Assembly: GCF_014154935.1 (NCBI RefSeq)
Contig: NZ_JACEHH010000018.1
Span: 62,001 to 126,000, forward strand
From: Stieleria mannarensis
GTDB taxonomy: Bacteria > Planctomycetota > Planctomycetia > Pirellulales > Pirellulaceae
DNA length: 64,000 bases
Direction of reading: 5' to 3'
Positions 44,255 to 53,674 of the stretch are shown in pieces. The first letter of the stretch is position 1, and the number at the start of each line of letters is the position of its first letter. Both the position numbers and the translations under genes were made by a program. The notes below the pieces were generated by a model. That model saw nothing but the letters and a program-made list of their open reading frames with translations, did no database searches and was not told the DNA's origin.

Positions 44255-47200
44255 ATGATGTGTCGACATCGAATTCGGCTGGTTCTTGTTCTCGCCCCAC
44301 TGATGTTCTGCGTGTGTGCTGGCCGATGGATGGCAGCGGCGGTCGCAGCCGAAGCGGAGCAGAAACAGATCTTGATGGTCGCCGGGGCACCCTCGCACCG
44401 CTACGGCGCGCACGAACACTTTGCGGGACTTCGCATCCTGCAAGACGCGATCGAACAAAGCAGTGACAACGTCCAGGTCACCCTTGTCCGCGGTTGGCCG
44501 TCGGACGAACTGGTCGCCGCGGCGGACACGATCGTGATCTACAGCGACGGCGGTCGCCGACATGTTGCCATGGACCACCGCGACCAACTCCGCAAACGTC
44601 TCTCCGAAGGCGTCGGACTGGTGTGTTTGCATTATGCGGTGGAAATGCTTCCGGGCGAGTCGGGCAAAGACTGGGAGGAACTGTTGGGCGGGCACTTTGA
44701 AGTCGATTACAGCGTCAACCCGCACTGGGTGGCGGAGTTCAAATCGCTTCCCGACCACCCGATCACACGTGGCGTGCGGCCGTTTGCCACTGACGACGAG
44801 TGGTATTTTCACCTGCGTTTCACGGAGCTGGGCAAGGTGACGCCGATCTTGTCCGCGGTCGCCCCGGATCACACGATGAAACGTCCCGACGGCCATCACA
44901 GCGGCAACCCGCATGTCCGCAAGAGTGTTGCCGCCGGCGAGCCCCAAACGGTCGCCTGGGCTTACGATCGCGTCGATGGTGGTCGATCCTTCGGATTCAC
45001 CGGCGGTCACTGGCATTGGAACTGGGGCAACGACGACGTGCGACGCTTGGTGACCAACGCCATCCTGTGGACCGCCGGAGAAACGATCGGGCCGGACGGA
45101 TCGTCGTTGGGAGAAGAATCGGTCGGAATCAAACGGTTGCTGGAAGACCAAGACTACGACCGTCCCAAGGATTTTGACGAAAAAGCCACGGCAGAGCGGT
45201 TTCAGCTGACGGCCGAAAAAAAAAAGACAATTCAAGGTGAATCTGCCAAGCCGATCTATCTCTCCGGAAGGTTGACCAGCGAAACCAAGCGGCACCGCGT
45301 CGAGATCGATGCGTCGATCGAGGGCGTGTCGGATTTGTATTTGATCGTCGACGACGGCGGTGACGGCTTCGCATGCGATTGGGTGGACTGGGTTGATCCG
45401 ACCATTCACGGTCCGGACGGATCGAAGTCGCTGGTCGAATTGGGCTGGCAATCGGCGACCAGCGGTTGGGGCAGTGTCAAAAAGAACGCCAATTGCAGCG
45501 GAAAACCCTGGTCGGTCGACGGCCAGGTGATCGGAAAGGATGCCATCGGAACGCACGCCGATAGCGTGATCCATTTCAAACTCCCCTCCGGTTTCAATCG
45601 GTTGACGGTGACCGGCGCGTTGGACACCGGCGGCACGAGCCAGAATGGTGGGGCAACCACGAGCGTTCGCTTGGCGGTCTACGCCGGCGCCGTCCCCCCA
45701 ACCCTCGGCAGCGCCCCGGACAATACAAGCGACGGCGACCAACGCGACCCCGGCAACGCGATCGCCGGCATCACCATCGCCGAAGGCCTGGAAGCGACCC
45801 TGGCGGCCAGCGAACCGCTGCTCCGCAGCCTGACCAATCTGGACATCGATTCGCGCGGACGCGTCTGGGTCTGTGACGTGATGAACTATCGACGCAACCA
45901 GGGATCACGGCCCGAAGGCGATCGGATCTTGATCCTGGAGGACACCGACGGCGACGGGGTCATGGACGACGCCAAGACCTTTTACCAGGGCCGTGACATC
46001 GATTCGGCGATGGGCATCTGCGTGCTCGAAAATGCGACCGGGGCGGATGTCATCGTGACCGCATCGCCCAACGTCTGGCGTTTCGTTGATACCGATGGAG
46101 ACGACGTGCCGGACAGCAAGACGGCGATGTTCACTGGTGTCGGCAACCCACAACACGACCACTCCGGTCACTCGTTCTTGTTCGGCCCCGACGGAAAACT
46201 CTACTGGAACTTCGGCAACACCGGCGAGCAGGTCAAAGACGCCGACGGTGAAACAGTCATCGACATTCATGGCCGGGCGGTGATCGACAACGGGGCACCG
46301 CTTTTCGGCGGCATGCCCTTTCGTTGCGATCTGGACGGGTCGAATTTCGAAGTCCTGGCCCACAACTTTCGCAACAACTGGGAAACGACTGTCGATTCGT
46401 TCGGAACGCTTTGGCAAAGTGACAACGACGACGACGGCAACCGCGGAACCCGCATCAACTTCGTCATGGAGCATGGCAATTACGGCTATCGCGACGAAAT
46501 CACCGGTGGCGGCTGGCGCGAACCGCGGATCAACCAGGAAGCTGAAATCATGCACCGTCACTGGCACCTGAACGACCCCGGCGTCGTCCCCAACATGTTG
46601 CAAACCGGTGCCGGATCGCCCAGCGGAATCTGTTTCTACGAAGGCCGATTGCTGCCGAAACGATTTTGGGACCAGATCATTCACTGTGACCCCGGCCCCA
46701 ACATGGTTCGCGCCTACCCGTCCAAACCCGACGGCGCCGGTTACAGCGCGACGATCGAACCGCTGATGACGGGCACCGCCGATCGTTGGTTTCGCCCCGC
46801 CGACGTCTGCACCGCGCCGGACGGTTCACTATTCGTGACCGATTGGTACGATCCCGGCGTGGGAGGGCACCGTCAAGGCGACTCGGATCGCGGCCGGCTG
46901 TTCCGGCTGGCACCTCCGGGAACCGATTACAAAATCCCGACGTTCGACTTCACGACGCCCCGCGGAGCCGTCGACGCGCTGCGAAACCCCAACCTGGCGG
47001 TGCGGGCGCGGGCTTGGCGATCACTGCACGCGATGGGGCAAATGGCGGAACCTGCGCTCTTGGAACTTTATGCCGATGCGAACCCACGACTGCGTGCCCG
47101 CGCGCTGTGGTTGCTCGGCAAGATCGAGGGGCGTGGCGAACATTATGTCGCCGAGGCGCTGGCCGATTCGAATCCCGATCTTCGCATCACGGCGATCCGG

Positions 47201-47635
47201 TTGGCCAAGCAACTGACCGACAAGCCCTCGCGTTGGTTGGCCGATGCGGCCGATGACCCGTCCGCGGCCGTCCGACGTGAACTTGCCGTCGCCCTTCGTT
47301 ACGACACCGGCGATGCCATGCCATCGCTTTGGGCCAAACTGGCGACGGCCTACGATGGCCACGACCGTTGGTACCTGGAAGCACTGGGGATCGGCAGCGA
47401 CGTCCGCGCCGCCGAATGTTTCGACGCCTACCTGGACGCCGTCAACGGACGCTGGGACACCCCCGCCGGCCGAGACCTGGTGTGGCGCGTGCGGGCCCCC
47501 AAGGCGGCCGACGCGATGGTCGCGTTGATCGCCGATCCCGACCGGCCGCTGCAAGAAACCGATCGCTACTTCCGCAGCCTTGAATTCCATGATTCAGACG
47601 TTCGCGGTGCGGCGCTGCGGCGGTTGCTCCCCTGA
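44255..47635 (+). CDS. Secreted ThuA / NPCBM / PVC-type dehydrogenase / HEAT protein
   Basis: 1,126 residues with a signal peptide (cleavage near AVAAEAE, ~34). Residues ~36-275 are a ThuA-like (trehalose utilisation, glutamine amidotransferase-like) domain: MVAGAPSHRYGAHEH, IVIYSDGGRRH, LVCLHYAVE and FGFTGGHWHWNWGND. Residues ~320-475 resemble an NPCBM carbohydrate-binding domain (IYLSGRLTSETKRHRVEIDASIEGVSDLYL, IGTHADSVIHFKLP). The propeller part follows (~490-885; DTDGDGVMDD, HDHSGHSFLFGPDGKLYWNFGN), then HEAT repeats to the end. There is no haem motif: the CxxCH lies in the next gene 53 bp downstream. Probably a surface or periplasmic carbohydrate-linked redox protein. Confidence 0.88.
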   Translation: MMCRHRIRLVLVLAPLMFCVCAGRWMAAAVAAEAEQKQILMVAGAPSHRYGAHEHFAGLRILQDAIEQSSDNVQVTLVRGWPSDELVAAADTIVIYSDGGRRHVAMDHRDQLRKRLSEGVGLVCLHYAVEMLPGESGKDWEELLGGHFEVDYSVNPHWVAEFKSLPDHPITRGVRPFATDDEWYFHLRFTELGKVTPILSAVAPDHTMKRPDGHHSGNPHVRKSVAAGEPQTVAWAYDRVDGGRSFGFTGGHWHWNWGNDDVRRLVTNAILWTAGETIGPDGSSLGEESVGIKRLLEDQDYDRPKDFDEKATAERFQLTAEKKKTIQGESAKPIYLSGRLTSETKRHRVEIDASIEGVSDLYLIVDDGGDGFACDWVDWVDPTIHGPDGSKSLVELGWQSATSGWGSVKKNANCSGKPWSVDGQVIGKDAIGTHADSVIHFKLPSGFNRLTVTGALDTGGTSQNGGATTSVRLAVYAGAVPPTLGSAPDNTSDGDQRDPGNAIAGITIAEGLEATLAASEPLLRSLTNLDIDSRGRVWVCDVMNYRRNQGSRPEGDRILILEDTDGDGVMDDAKTFYQGRDIDSAMGICVLENATGADVIVTASPNVWRFVDTDGDDVPDSKTAMFTGVGNPQHDHSGHSFLFGPDGKLYWNFGNTGEQVKDADGETVIDIHGRAVIDNGAPLFGGMPFRCDLDGSNFEVLAHNFRNNWETTVDSFGTLWQSDNDDDGNRGTRINFVMEHGNYGYRDEITGGGWREPRINQEAEIMHRHWHLNDPGVVPNMLQTGAGSPSGICFYEGRLLPKRFWDQIIHCDPGPNMVRAYPSKPDGAGYSATIEPLMTGTADRWFRPADVCTAPDGSLFVTDWYDPGVGGHRQGDSDRGRLFRLAPPGTDYKIPTFDFTTPRGAVDALRNPNLAVRARAWRSLHAMGQMAEPALLELYADANPRLRARALWLLGKIEGRGEHYVAEALADSNPDLRITAIRLAKQLTDKPSRWLADAADDPSAAVRRELAVALRYDTGDAMPSLWAKLATAYDGHDRWYLEALGIGSDVRAAECFDAYLDAVNGRWDTPAGRDLVWRVRAPKAADAMVALIADPDRPLQETDRYFRSLEFHDSDVRGAALRRLLP

Positions 47636-47688
47636 ACGCACCGGCCTGGTTGATCTGTCCGACACTTCTCTCCCCCCACCTTCCCCCG

Positions 47689-48831
47689 ATGACGATGAAA
47701 GTTCACTCGTTGACCCTGACCGCTGCATTGCTGATTCTTGTCTCGCCGCCGGCGCGGGCCGCTGACACCGACTCACGGGCCGACCTAGCCCAGGCCCGCC
47801 AGGATGCCATCATCGTGCGAGCGGTCGAGCGGATCAGCGGTTATGACTACCGGTCCGATCCCGCGGTCGCCCAGGCGGTCAAGCGTCAGATCCGGCGCAG
47901 CCAGGGGACGCCGGAGTTCATGCGATTGGTCAAGCGATTCAAACCCGATGGGATTGAAACCCAGTTGGTCAAAACGTTGGTCGGCCAGGACCGATCGTCG
48001 GCGGTCCAGTCGGCCGATCTGTTGTTGGAACTGGAGGCCGGACGGAAAGCGATTCGCCGACTGTTGAATTCAACCGACCAGTCGCTTTCTGTCATCGAAG
48101 CGCTCGGATTGCTGGGCAACGGCCGCGCGATCCATTTCCTTGCCGAGGTTGCCAGCGACGCCGAGCGTCCGTTTGACCAACGCCGTGCCGCCGTCGCCGG
48201 ATTAACAAAATCCCAAGGCGGTGAAAAACGACTGGTCGAATTGGCAACCGAAAAAACACTCGTCGGCGACACGTTTCTAATCGCCGGTGCGTTGCTCTCA
48301 CGCAGCAAGGACAGTGGCATCCGCGATGCCGCCGCCAAAGTGCTTCCGCAACCGGCCTCCAAGGACGCCAAGCCGCTGCCGCCGATCGATGAATTGGCCA
48401 AGCAACGCGGTGATGTCGCCGCCGGGTTAAAATTGTTCCGCGGCGAAGCGACCTGTGCCAACTGTCACATCGTCAATGACTACGGCAAAGACGTCGGGCC
48501 GAATCTGTCCGAGATCGGAACCAAACTTTCGCGTGAAGCGATGCTGACGGCCGTCTTGGCCCCCAGTGCCGGCATCAGCCACAACTATGAAAACTTCAGC
48601 GTGTTGACCGAAGAAGGTCAGGTGATCACGGGCCTGAAAATCTCACAAACCGACAACGAAGTTGTGATCCGAACGGCCGATGCGATCGATCGAACGATCC
48701 CCGGCGAGGACGTGGTGACGATCAAGAAGAGCGACAAATCGATCATGCCGGAGAATCTGCATCACATCACCGGCCAACAGGGGTTGGTCGACATCGTGGA
48801 ATACATGATGACGCTGAAGAAGAAAGGCTGA
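47689..48831 (+). CDS. Secreted HEAT / PVC-type c-haem protein
   Basis: 380 residues (ATG at 47689; an ATG at 47695 is equally good), with a signal peptide ending ARAAD. Residues ~40-235 are HEAT-like helices; ~240-380 are the PVC-type haem-binding domain: GLKLFRGEATCANCHIVNDYGKDVGPNLSEIG with CANCH near 255, LAPSAGISHNYENF, and SIMPENLHHI downstream. This is the same C-terminal module that is fused in the protein at 35214. It follows the ThuA-propeller-HEAT gene by 53 bp and probably forms a complex with it, receiving or passing electrons. Confidence 0.88.
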   Translation: MTMKVHSLTLTAALLILVSPPARAADTDSRADLAQARQDAIIVRAVERISGYDYRSDPAVAQAVKRQIRRSQGTPEFMRLVKRFKPDGIETQLVKTLVGQDRSSAVQSADLLLELEAGRKAIRRLLNSTDQSLSVIEALGLLGNGRAIHFLAEVASDAERPFDQRRAAVAGLTKSQGGEKRLVELATEKTLVGDTFLIAGALLSRSKDSGIRDAAAKVLPQPASKDAKPLPPIDELAKQRGDVAAGLKLFRGEATCANCHIVNDYGKDVGPNLSEIGTKLSREAMLTAVLAPSAGISHNYENFSVLTEEGQVITGLKISQTDNEVVIRTADAIDRTIPGEDVVTIKKSDKSIMPENLHHITGQQGLVDIVEYMMTLKKKG

Positions 48832-49788
48832 TCAGCGGTACTGGCCGTGACAGTCGTCGCAGGACTGGGTGACCGCGCCGACGGCTTGGCTGATCGCATT
48901 GTAGTCGTCCAGTTCCAAGCCACGGGTGACGCCCCGGGCGGCTTTGGTCATCGCTTCGCTGAGTGCGGCATAGTCTTCGTCATCGGCGTCGTCCATGCCT
49001 TCGGCGACCAGGATGCGGCCGATGATCGCCAGCAATTCGGCCGGGCGGCGGACGTCACTCGGTTCGGCTTTGACGTCGTCGGCACTGTTGGTGGCGGTGC
49101 GCAGTTGTTCCTTCAATATTTCGGCGTATTCCATCAACGGCGCTCGGTCGGCGATCGACGCCCAATCGTTGCTCTCGGCGGCTTTGCCCCCACGTAGTCC
49201 GGTGCCCGACATCAAGTCTTGCAAGTCGTCCTTACGGGCCCGCGCCTCGTTGAACACCTGGTTGGTGCCGGCGTTGCAATTGAACGCCGTTCGCCCCAGC
49301 AGGTCACGAGCGACGGCCGCGTCATCTTTCCACCGCACGTCGCCCTGGTACTCGGTGATGATCGCAAACAGGCTGCTCATCACCATCAAATCCAACCGCG
49401 CGTCCTCATAGCCGCCGCTCTTAAACGGTCCGGGCTGGGTGACGACGGAATCGTAATGCAGTTTCACGCGTTTGATCTCGTCCTCGATCGAAGTCGGGGA
49501 AATCAACTTGTCCCATCGCCCGGCATCGGCCTTGCCACCGTCCTCGGGGGTGGTGGTTGCCGCCAACGTGGACGGGGCGTTTTGCTTTCTCAACTCCTGC
49601 AGCGTCGGTCGTTGGCCGCGGATCGCATCGCCGACGGAGTCAAAGAAAATGCCTTGGGTGGCATCGGCAGAAAATTTTGGCTTCGGGGCACGTTTTTCTT
49701 CGCCCCAGGCGAGGTACGCGTGGGTGGAAAAAAACACCGATCCGGACAGCAAAAGGGCGGCACGAAAGGTGCGATTTCGGGGTTTCAT
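48832..49788 (-). CDS. Secreted cytochrome c-like protein with C-terminal CxxCH
   Basis: 318 residues from the ATG of MKPRNRTF (49788). A signal peptide (AALLLSGSVFF to LAWGEE) precedes a mostly alpha-helical chain; the only haem site, CDDCH, lies at the very C terminus, followed by GQYR, as in cytochrome c-prime and cytochrome c556 four-helix bundles. The first ~100 residues are extra and polar. A periplasmic electron-transfer or gas-binding role is possible; nothing more specific can be read. Its TGA and that of the convergent haem gene abut inside one TGATCA. Confidence 0.75.
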   Translation of the reverse strand: MKPRNRTFRAALLLSGSVFFSTHAYLAWGEEKRAPKPKFSADATQGIFFDSVGDAIRGQRPTLQELRKQNAPSTLAATTTPEDGGKADAGRWDKLISPTSIEDEIKRVKLHYDSVVTQPGPFKSGGYEDARLDLMVMSSLFAIITEYQGDVRWKDDAAVARDLLGRTAFNCNAGTNQVFNEARARKDDLQDLMSGTGLRGGKAAESNDWASIADRAPLMEYAEILKEQLRTATNSADDVKAEPSDVRRPAELLAIIGRILVAEGMDDADDEDYAALSEAMTKAARGVTRGLELDDYNAISQAVGAVTQSCDDCHGQYR

Positions 49789-50067
49789 CACGGGGCTCGA
49801 CCGGTGCAATGGCAGGATGGTTTCCGTCAGTGTAGTTCAGTCTAGCACCGCAAAGAAACCGGTGCCGAGTGTCCGATAAAGGATGGTGAAGAGGTGACGG
49901 CCCAAGCGGGGGTTTGCGGGCAGGAAGGCTGGTCTGGTTGAATCCGCCAAGACCAAAGTCGCGGCGACGAATGATCCCGCGCCCCGGATCCAATCGAAAC
50001 CTGCCCGGGTGATCGGGGTTGATAGGAGAGTGAAGGGATTCGCACCAATTACGAGGGGAACGATTAA

Positions 50068-50424
50068 GTGGATAAACAAGAAAACGAACGCATCACGTGC
50101 CGATGCCCGCGTGGACATAAGCTGCGTGGTGGGACGAACCTGATCGGCGAAACGGTCCGCTGCCCGCGCTGCAGCGAAAAATTCGTCTTCGGATATCAAG
50201 TACGAAAAGACGTGACCGACACGGCCGTGGTGCGGATCCTGGGCGATGGCCCGGCGACCCCCACGCCGCCGGCGAAACGCGAACCCAAGCTGCGGCCGTG
50301 CTCACGCTGCGGCGTTGCGATCAGCGCGGCGGCCAGCGTTTGCAAACACTGCAATTGCTACGTCGGCATCCTGCCGGATTTCCTGAGCAAGCTTTCCGAC
50401 GGCAGCTCCATCCACACCAATTGA
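50068..50424 (+). CDS. Double zinc-ribbon protein
   Basis: 118 residues from GTG at 50068. Two cysteine clusters: CRCPRGHKLRGGTNLIGETVRCPRCSEKF (~12-38) and CSRCGVAISAAASVCKHCNCYVG (~80-102), both zinc-ribbon-like, separated by a polar Pro/Thr-rich linker. Similar small planctomycete proteins with a leading CxCPxGHxL are known to me only as hypothetical. The first cluster resembles a nucleic-acid or membrane-protein-associated zinc finger; function unknown. No hydrophobic segment. Confidence 0.7.
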   Translation: MDKQENERITCRCPRGHKLRGGTNLIGETVRCPRCSEKFVFGYQVRKDVTDTAVVRILGDGPATPTPPAKREPKLRPCSRCGVAISAAASVCKHCNCYVGILPDFLSKLSDGSSIHTN

Positions 50425-50447
50425 ACGCACTGCCAGCGGGACGCGTG

Positions 50448-50520
50448 AACGAGCGGCCTGTCACCTCCTTTCGATCACAAACTGAGCCGTCGGCTCACTA
50501 AATCAACAGGCCGTTAACGC
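50448..50520. repeat. Family 6 repeat fragment
   Basis: AAATCAACAGGCCGTTAACGC near 50500-50520 matches the tail of the inverted repeat at 24056-24135 (AAATCTACAGGCCGTTACGC). AGCCGTCGGCT inside is a small palindrome. It fills the spacer between two plus-strand genes. Confidence 0.55.
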
Positions 50521-50577
50521 AACGTGCTGGCATGAACTGCCACAATTCTTCCTCACATCCAAACGTGGATTCGTTTC

Positions 50578-50982
50578 GTGCGCACACTTTTCAACGTTTC
50601 AACCGGCCTCCTGATCACATTGATCGCCGTCGGTTGCAGTCGTACGCCGCCACCGCCGGCGGCCGACGCAAACGTCGGCGTTGTGACCGTTGAGATCCTG
50701 TCCGGTGACACGGACAAGCGATCGATCCAAGTCCCGGATGTCGCCGACGGGGCGACGCTTGAATCGGTGATGCGGATGGTTGAAGAGGTTCCAGTCAGCG
50801 TCTCGGGTAGCGGAACGACCGCATTTGTCGATTCGATCGGCGACGTGCAAACCGACGCCACTCAGGGCTGGACGTTCAAGGTCGACGGAGAATTTGCCAA
50901 CCAAGGCATCGGCCAAACCGTGTTGCATCCGCCGACCACGGTGACTTGGTCCTACGGCGCGTTTGAGATGGAGACGCCGTAA
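50578..50982 (+). CDS. DUF4430-domain lipoprotein
   Basis: 134 residues from GTG at 50578. Signal with LIAVGCS lipobox (Cys ~20). The mature part has the DUF4430/transcobalamin-C-terminal-like pattern: SIQVPDVADGATLESVMRMVEE, TAFVDSIGDVQTDATQGWTFKVDGEFANQGIGQTVLHPPTTVTWSY. In other bacteria this domain decorates cell-surface proteins and its ligand is unknown. It stands alone, convergent with the aldo/keto reductase gene 24 bp away. Confidence 0.85.
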   Translation: MRTLFNVSTGLLITLIAVGCSRTPPPPAADANVGVVTVEILSGDTDKRSIQVPDVADGATLESVMRMVEEVPVSVSGSGTTAFVDSIGDVQTDATQGWTFKVDGEFANQGIGQTVLHPPTTVTWSYGAFEMETP

Positions 50983-51006
50983 TCGCTCCGCGGGCAGACG
51001 GCACGG

Positions 51007-52044
51007 CTACAGCCGACGGAGCCCGTCTTCGGTCATCGGGTTGGGGATTTCGAAATCGACTTCATCGATCCGCCCCAGCGTCTCTTCGGTCAAGATTAAA
51101 TCGCGGGCCTCGAGCGATTCGTTGAGCTGTTCGACCGAGGTGGCGCCGATGATGGTCGAGGCGACAAAATCGTGTTGACGACTCCAAGCGACCGCCAAGG
51201 CGGTGACGCTGACGCCGATGCTCTTGGCAATCTCCATCAACCGATCGGTGGTTTCCAGCGTGCGGTCGTTGACGAACCGTTTTGCCATCCGCTTTTGACG
51301 TTCTCCGTCGCCGGTCAGGTAGTCGGTAAAGCGAGCTCCCGGTGGCGGACCGTCCTGGTACTTGCCCGTCAGCACGCCCCCGCCCAGCGGCGAATAGGGC
51401 AACAGCGAAATGCCTTCGCGGCGACAGACCTGCGCCAGTTCACTCTCACAGCGACGATTGATCAGGCTGAAATTATTTTGCACGGTTTCGTAGCGGTCGA
51501 CGTCACAGACGTCCGCCGCCCAACACGCCTTCATCATGCCCCAGCAGGTCTCGTTGCTGGCACCGATCGCACGCACCTTGCCCTCGTCACGCAGTTCCGT
51601 CAGCACCCCCAACACCTCCTCGTACGGCATGCCGTGGTCGGGCCAGTGGGTCTGGTACAGATCGATGTAGTCCGTGCCGAGTCGACGGAGTGAATCTTCG
51701 CAGGCCTGGACGATTTGAGTGCGATCCAGTGCGGTCTTTCCGTGGCGGACCGGGGGCTTGAACCAGCCGTGACCGGGGCCGGTCACTTTGGTCGCGACGA
51801 TCACCGATTCGCGCGGCTTTGTCTTCAACCAACGGCCCACGATTTGTTCGGTCACCCCGACACGCTCGGCCGAGGGCGGAACGGGATAAATTTCGGCGGC
51901 ATCAAAAAAATCGATCCCGGCGTCAAAGGCGGTGTCGCATATGCGATGACTGAGCGCTTCGTCGCACTGAAGCCCAAATGTCATCGTGCCCATACAAATG
52001 TCGCTGACGACGATTCCACTGCGTCCAAGTCTACGTTGCTGCAT
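51007..52044 (-). CDS. Aldo/keto reductase (Tas-like)
   Basis: 345 residues from the ATG of [10 protein letters not shown]. The (beta/alpha)8 AKR pattern is complete: [16 protein letters not shown] with catalytic Asp and Tyr, Lys in [11 protein letters not shown], and His in [21 protein letters not shown] and the NADPH-binding C terminus ([16 protein letters not shown]) follow. The large loop after the active site and the SERVG insertion resemble E. coli Tas. It reduces aldehydes or ketones with NADPH; substrate unknown. No signal peptide. Confidence 0.92.
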   Translation of the reverse strand: MQQRRLGRSGIVVSDICMGTMTFGLQCDEALSHRICDTAFDAGIDFFDAAEIYPVPPSAERVGVTEQIVGRWLKTKPRESVIVATKVTGPGHGWFKPPVRHGKTALDRTQIVQACEDSLRRLGTDYIDLYQTHWPDHGMPYEEVLGVLTELRDEGKVRAIGASNETCWGMMKACWAADVCDVDRYETVQNNFSLINRRCESELAQVCRREGISLLPYSPLGGGVLTGKYQDGPPPGARFTDYLTGDGERQKRMAKRFVNDRTLETTDRLMEIAKSIGVSVTALAVAWSRQHDFVASTIIGATSVEQLNESLEARDLILTEETLGRIDEVDFEIPNPMTEDGLRRL

Positions 52045-52425
52045 CGAAGTGCTCTCGGGAAAAAAACTCAACTCATCCAAGCGGCTATTCTTTTAACACG
52101 TTTGCCGGCGATCCCCAACCAGTGGCCGTTATGCGTGGCTTTACGTGCGAATGCCCGGCGATCGTCTACGCAAACCTCGTTTGGAATGTCGGCCCTGGAT
52201 TTCAGCAGAGGACGGCAGAATGAGAAGGCGGCGGAGATGGGGCAAAAAGATAGGAGGGAATGACGCGGGCAGAATGATACGGGGCAGAATGATAGTGTGC
52301 CGGAGAGGGGGCAAAACGATGGGGGCAAAACGATGGAGATGAATCGTCGGAACTCGATTGCACCGCATCGCGGTTCCGCTATCTCATCATTCTGCCCCAT
52401 TGTTTTGCCCCCATCGTTTTGCCCC
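52045..52425. repeat. Spacer dominated by a long inverted repeat
   Basis: No gene is supported. Arms at 52308-52336 and 52397-52425 are inverted copies with 28 of 29 matches (GGGGCAAAACGATGGGGGCA core), around a 60-bp centre. Two more GGGGCAGAATGATA words stand just left at 52267-52294. The right arm abuts the stop codon of the next gene. Confidence 0.8.
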
Positions 52426-53478
52426 TCACCACTCCCGCACCCGTTCCACTTCATATTGCCGGTGCGGTTCGTCGTTGCCAGGTTTTCGGATGCGAAACCC
52501 CGGACGTTTCATGAAAGCTTCCTGCACCTGTTCGGCATGATTCAGGTCGGCCGGTCCCGCATGGGCGTACAGCAGGTAGCGGAGAACCAGAGGGCTGTCG
52601 TCCGTGACTTCGATCGCCGTTTTCATTCCCGGTGCTGCTCCCATCCAGCCGTCCTGACGCACATGCCAGTGGGTCGGGTACCCAGGGTTGTCGGGGTGGT
52701 CGAAGTAGCTAATCCCTTCTTCGACAACCCTTCGTTCCTGCGGCCCGGCAACGGCGATCGGCCCGGAATAGTCCATCCATCGCGACCGTTGTTCGTGAAG
52801 TTTCGGTTCCCCTTGCACGCCGGCATCGTTGGTCAATCGTCCGCCGCCGAAGTAGGCCGAAAGGCTGGCGGCAACGCGGACGGCCAAGACGCCGAAATTC
52901 GTTTGCTCCAGCGTCACTTTCTGTCGGCCTTCACCCGGGCGAAACGTCAACTGAAACTCGACCGCGTGTTCTCCTGCACTCGCGTCATTGTCGATCGGCA
53001 TCAGTGCGACGACGACATCCTGCTGCATCCGCTCGGCGCCATCTCCGTCGATCCACACCAAGTGCGTCGCCATGACGGCTTCCTCATCGCCATCGCGATA
53101 GCGGTACCAATGGGTCTGTCGAATCTTCGTTCCCGCCCCATCACCCCAGAAATTGATGCCGTCGACTTTGTGATGGGCAAACCACACCGATCGGTGATGG
53201 TCATGGTTCTGGGCGCCCGGGTGCCCCATCCGCGTCAACGTTTCGCCGGACGGTCCGTTGAAGGGATAAAAAAACGGACGCGGGTACTGATCGCCGTAAT
53301 GCCAACGCAACTTCTCTTGGCCATCGATCCGCAACGACACTTCATGGTTGGCCAACGGCACGATCTCGCATCGAGGCGGCCGATACTGCTGGGCGATCCC
53401 GGCACGTGCAACACAGAAAAGCGTCAGAAGGACCGGCAGCCAAAGACGGAAACCGGTTGTCGTCGAGTTGTGGTTCAT
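52426..53478 (-). CDS. Secreted DUF6807 (PmoA-like) protein
   Basis: 350 residues with a signal peptide (LLTLFCVARAGIAQQ). The family pattern is clear: RPFFYPFNGPSGETLTRMGHPGAQNHDHHRSVWFAHHKVDGINFWGD, with the HDHH cluster a likely metal or catalytic site, and later VRVAASLSAYFGGGRLTND, DNPGYPTHWHVRQDGWMGAAPG and LRYLLYAHAGPAD. DUF6807 proteins were named PmoA-like but there is no evidence of methane oxidation; planctomycetes carry many secreted copies near sugar-related genes. Function unknown, possibly glycan related. Confidence 0.88.
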   Translation of the reverse strand: MNHNSTTTGFRLWLPVLLTLFCVARAGIAQQYRPPRCEIVPLANHEVSLRIDGQEKLRWHYGDQYPRPFFYPFNGPSGETLTRMGHPGAQNHDHHRSVWFAHHKVDGINFWGDGAGTKIRQTHWYRYRDGDEEAVMATHLVWIDGDGAERMQQDVVVALMPIDNDASAGEHAVEFQLTFRPGEGRQKVTLEQTNFGVLAVRVAASLSAYFGGGRLTNDAGVQGEPKLHEQRSRWMDYSGPIAVAGPQERRVVEEGISYFDHPDNPGYPTHWHVRQDGWMGAAPGMKTAIEVTDDSPLVLRYLLYAHAGPADLNHAEQVQEAFMKRPGFRIRKPGNDEPHRQYEVERVREW

Positions 53479-53660
53479 GGTGAGTTAACGTTCATCATTG
53501 ATGGTTTGCAAGCCACTTCCAGTCGCACACCGCATACAGCCCAAGCAAAAGCGGTATCGAGGACTGCGGTGACGATTCGGAAGCGATGTCCTGCCGAACA
53601 TCATAGCGTTTGACCAACCGTGTCGCAGACTTGGTGGATGCTCGACGGATCATCCAACCA

Positions 53661-53674
53661 GGGAGGAAAACGCG
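53661..53674 (+). promoter_or_regulatory. Strong Shine-Dalgarno before the 73-codon gene
   Basis: GGGAGGA followed by AAACGCG, seven bases before ATG at 53675; a good ribosome site in a window where few starts have one. Confidence 0.6.

Noticed and set aside
49837-50199. 120-codon minus-strand frame overlapping the zinc-ribbon gene
   Set aside because: It is the complement of a well-supported zinc-ribbon protein and shows no motif of its own.
52426-53478. Particulate methane monooxygenase subunit PmoA
   Set aside because: The family label is historical; the protein is a soluble exported DUF6807 protein without the membrane helices of methane monooxygenase.
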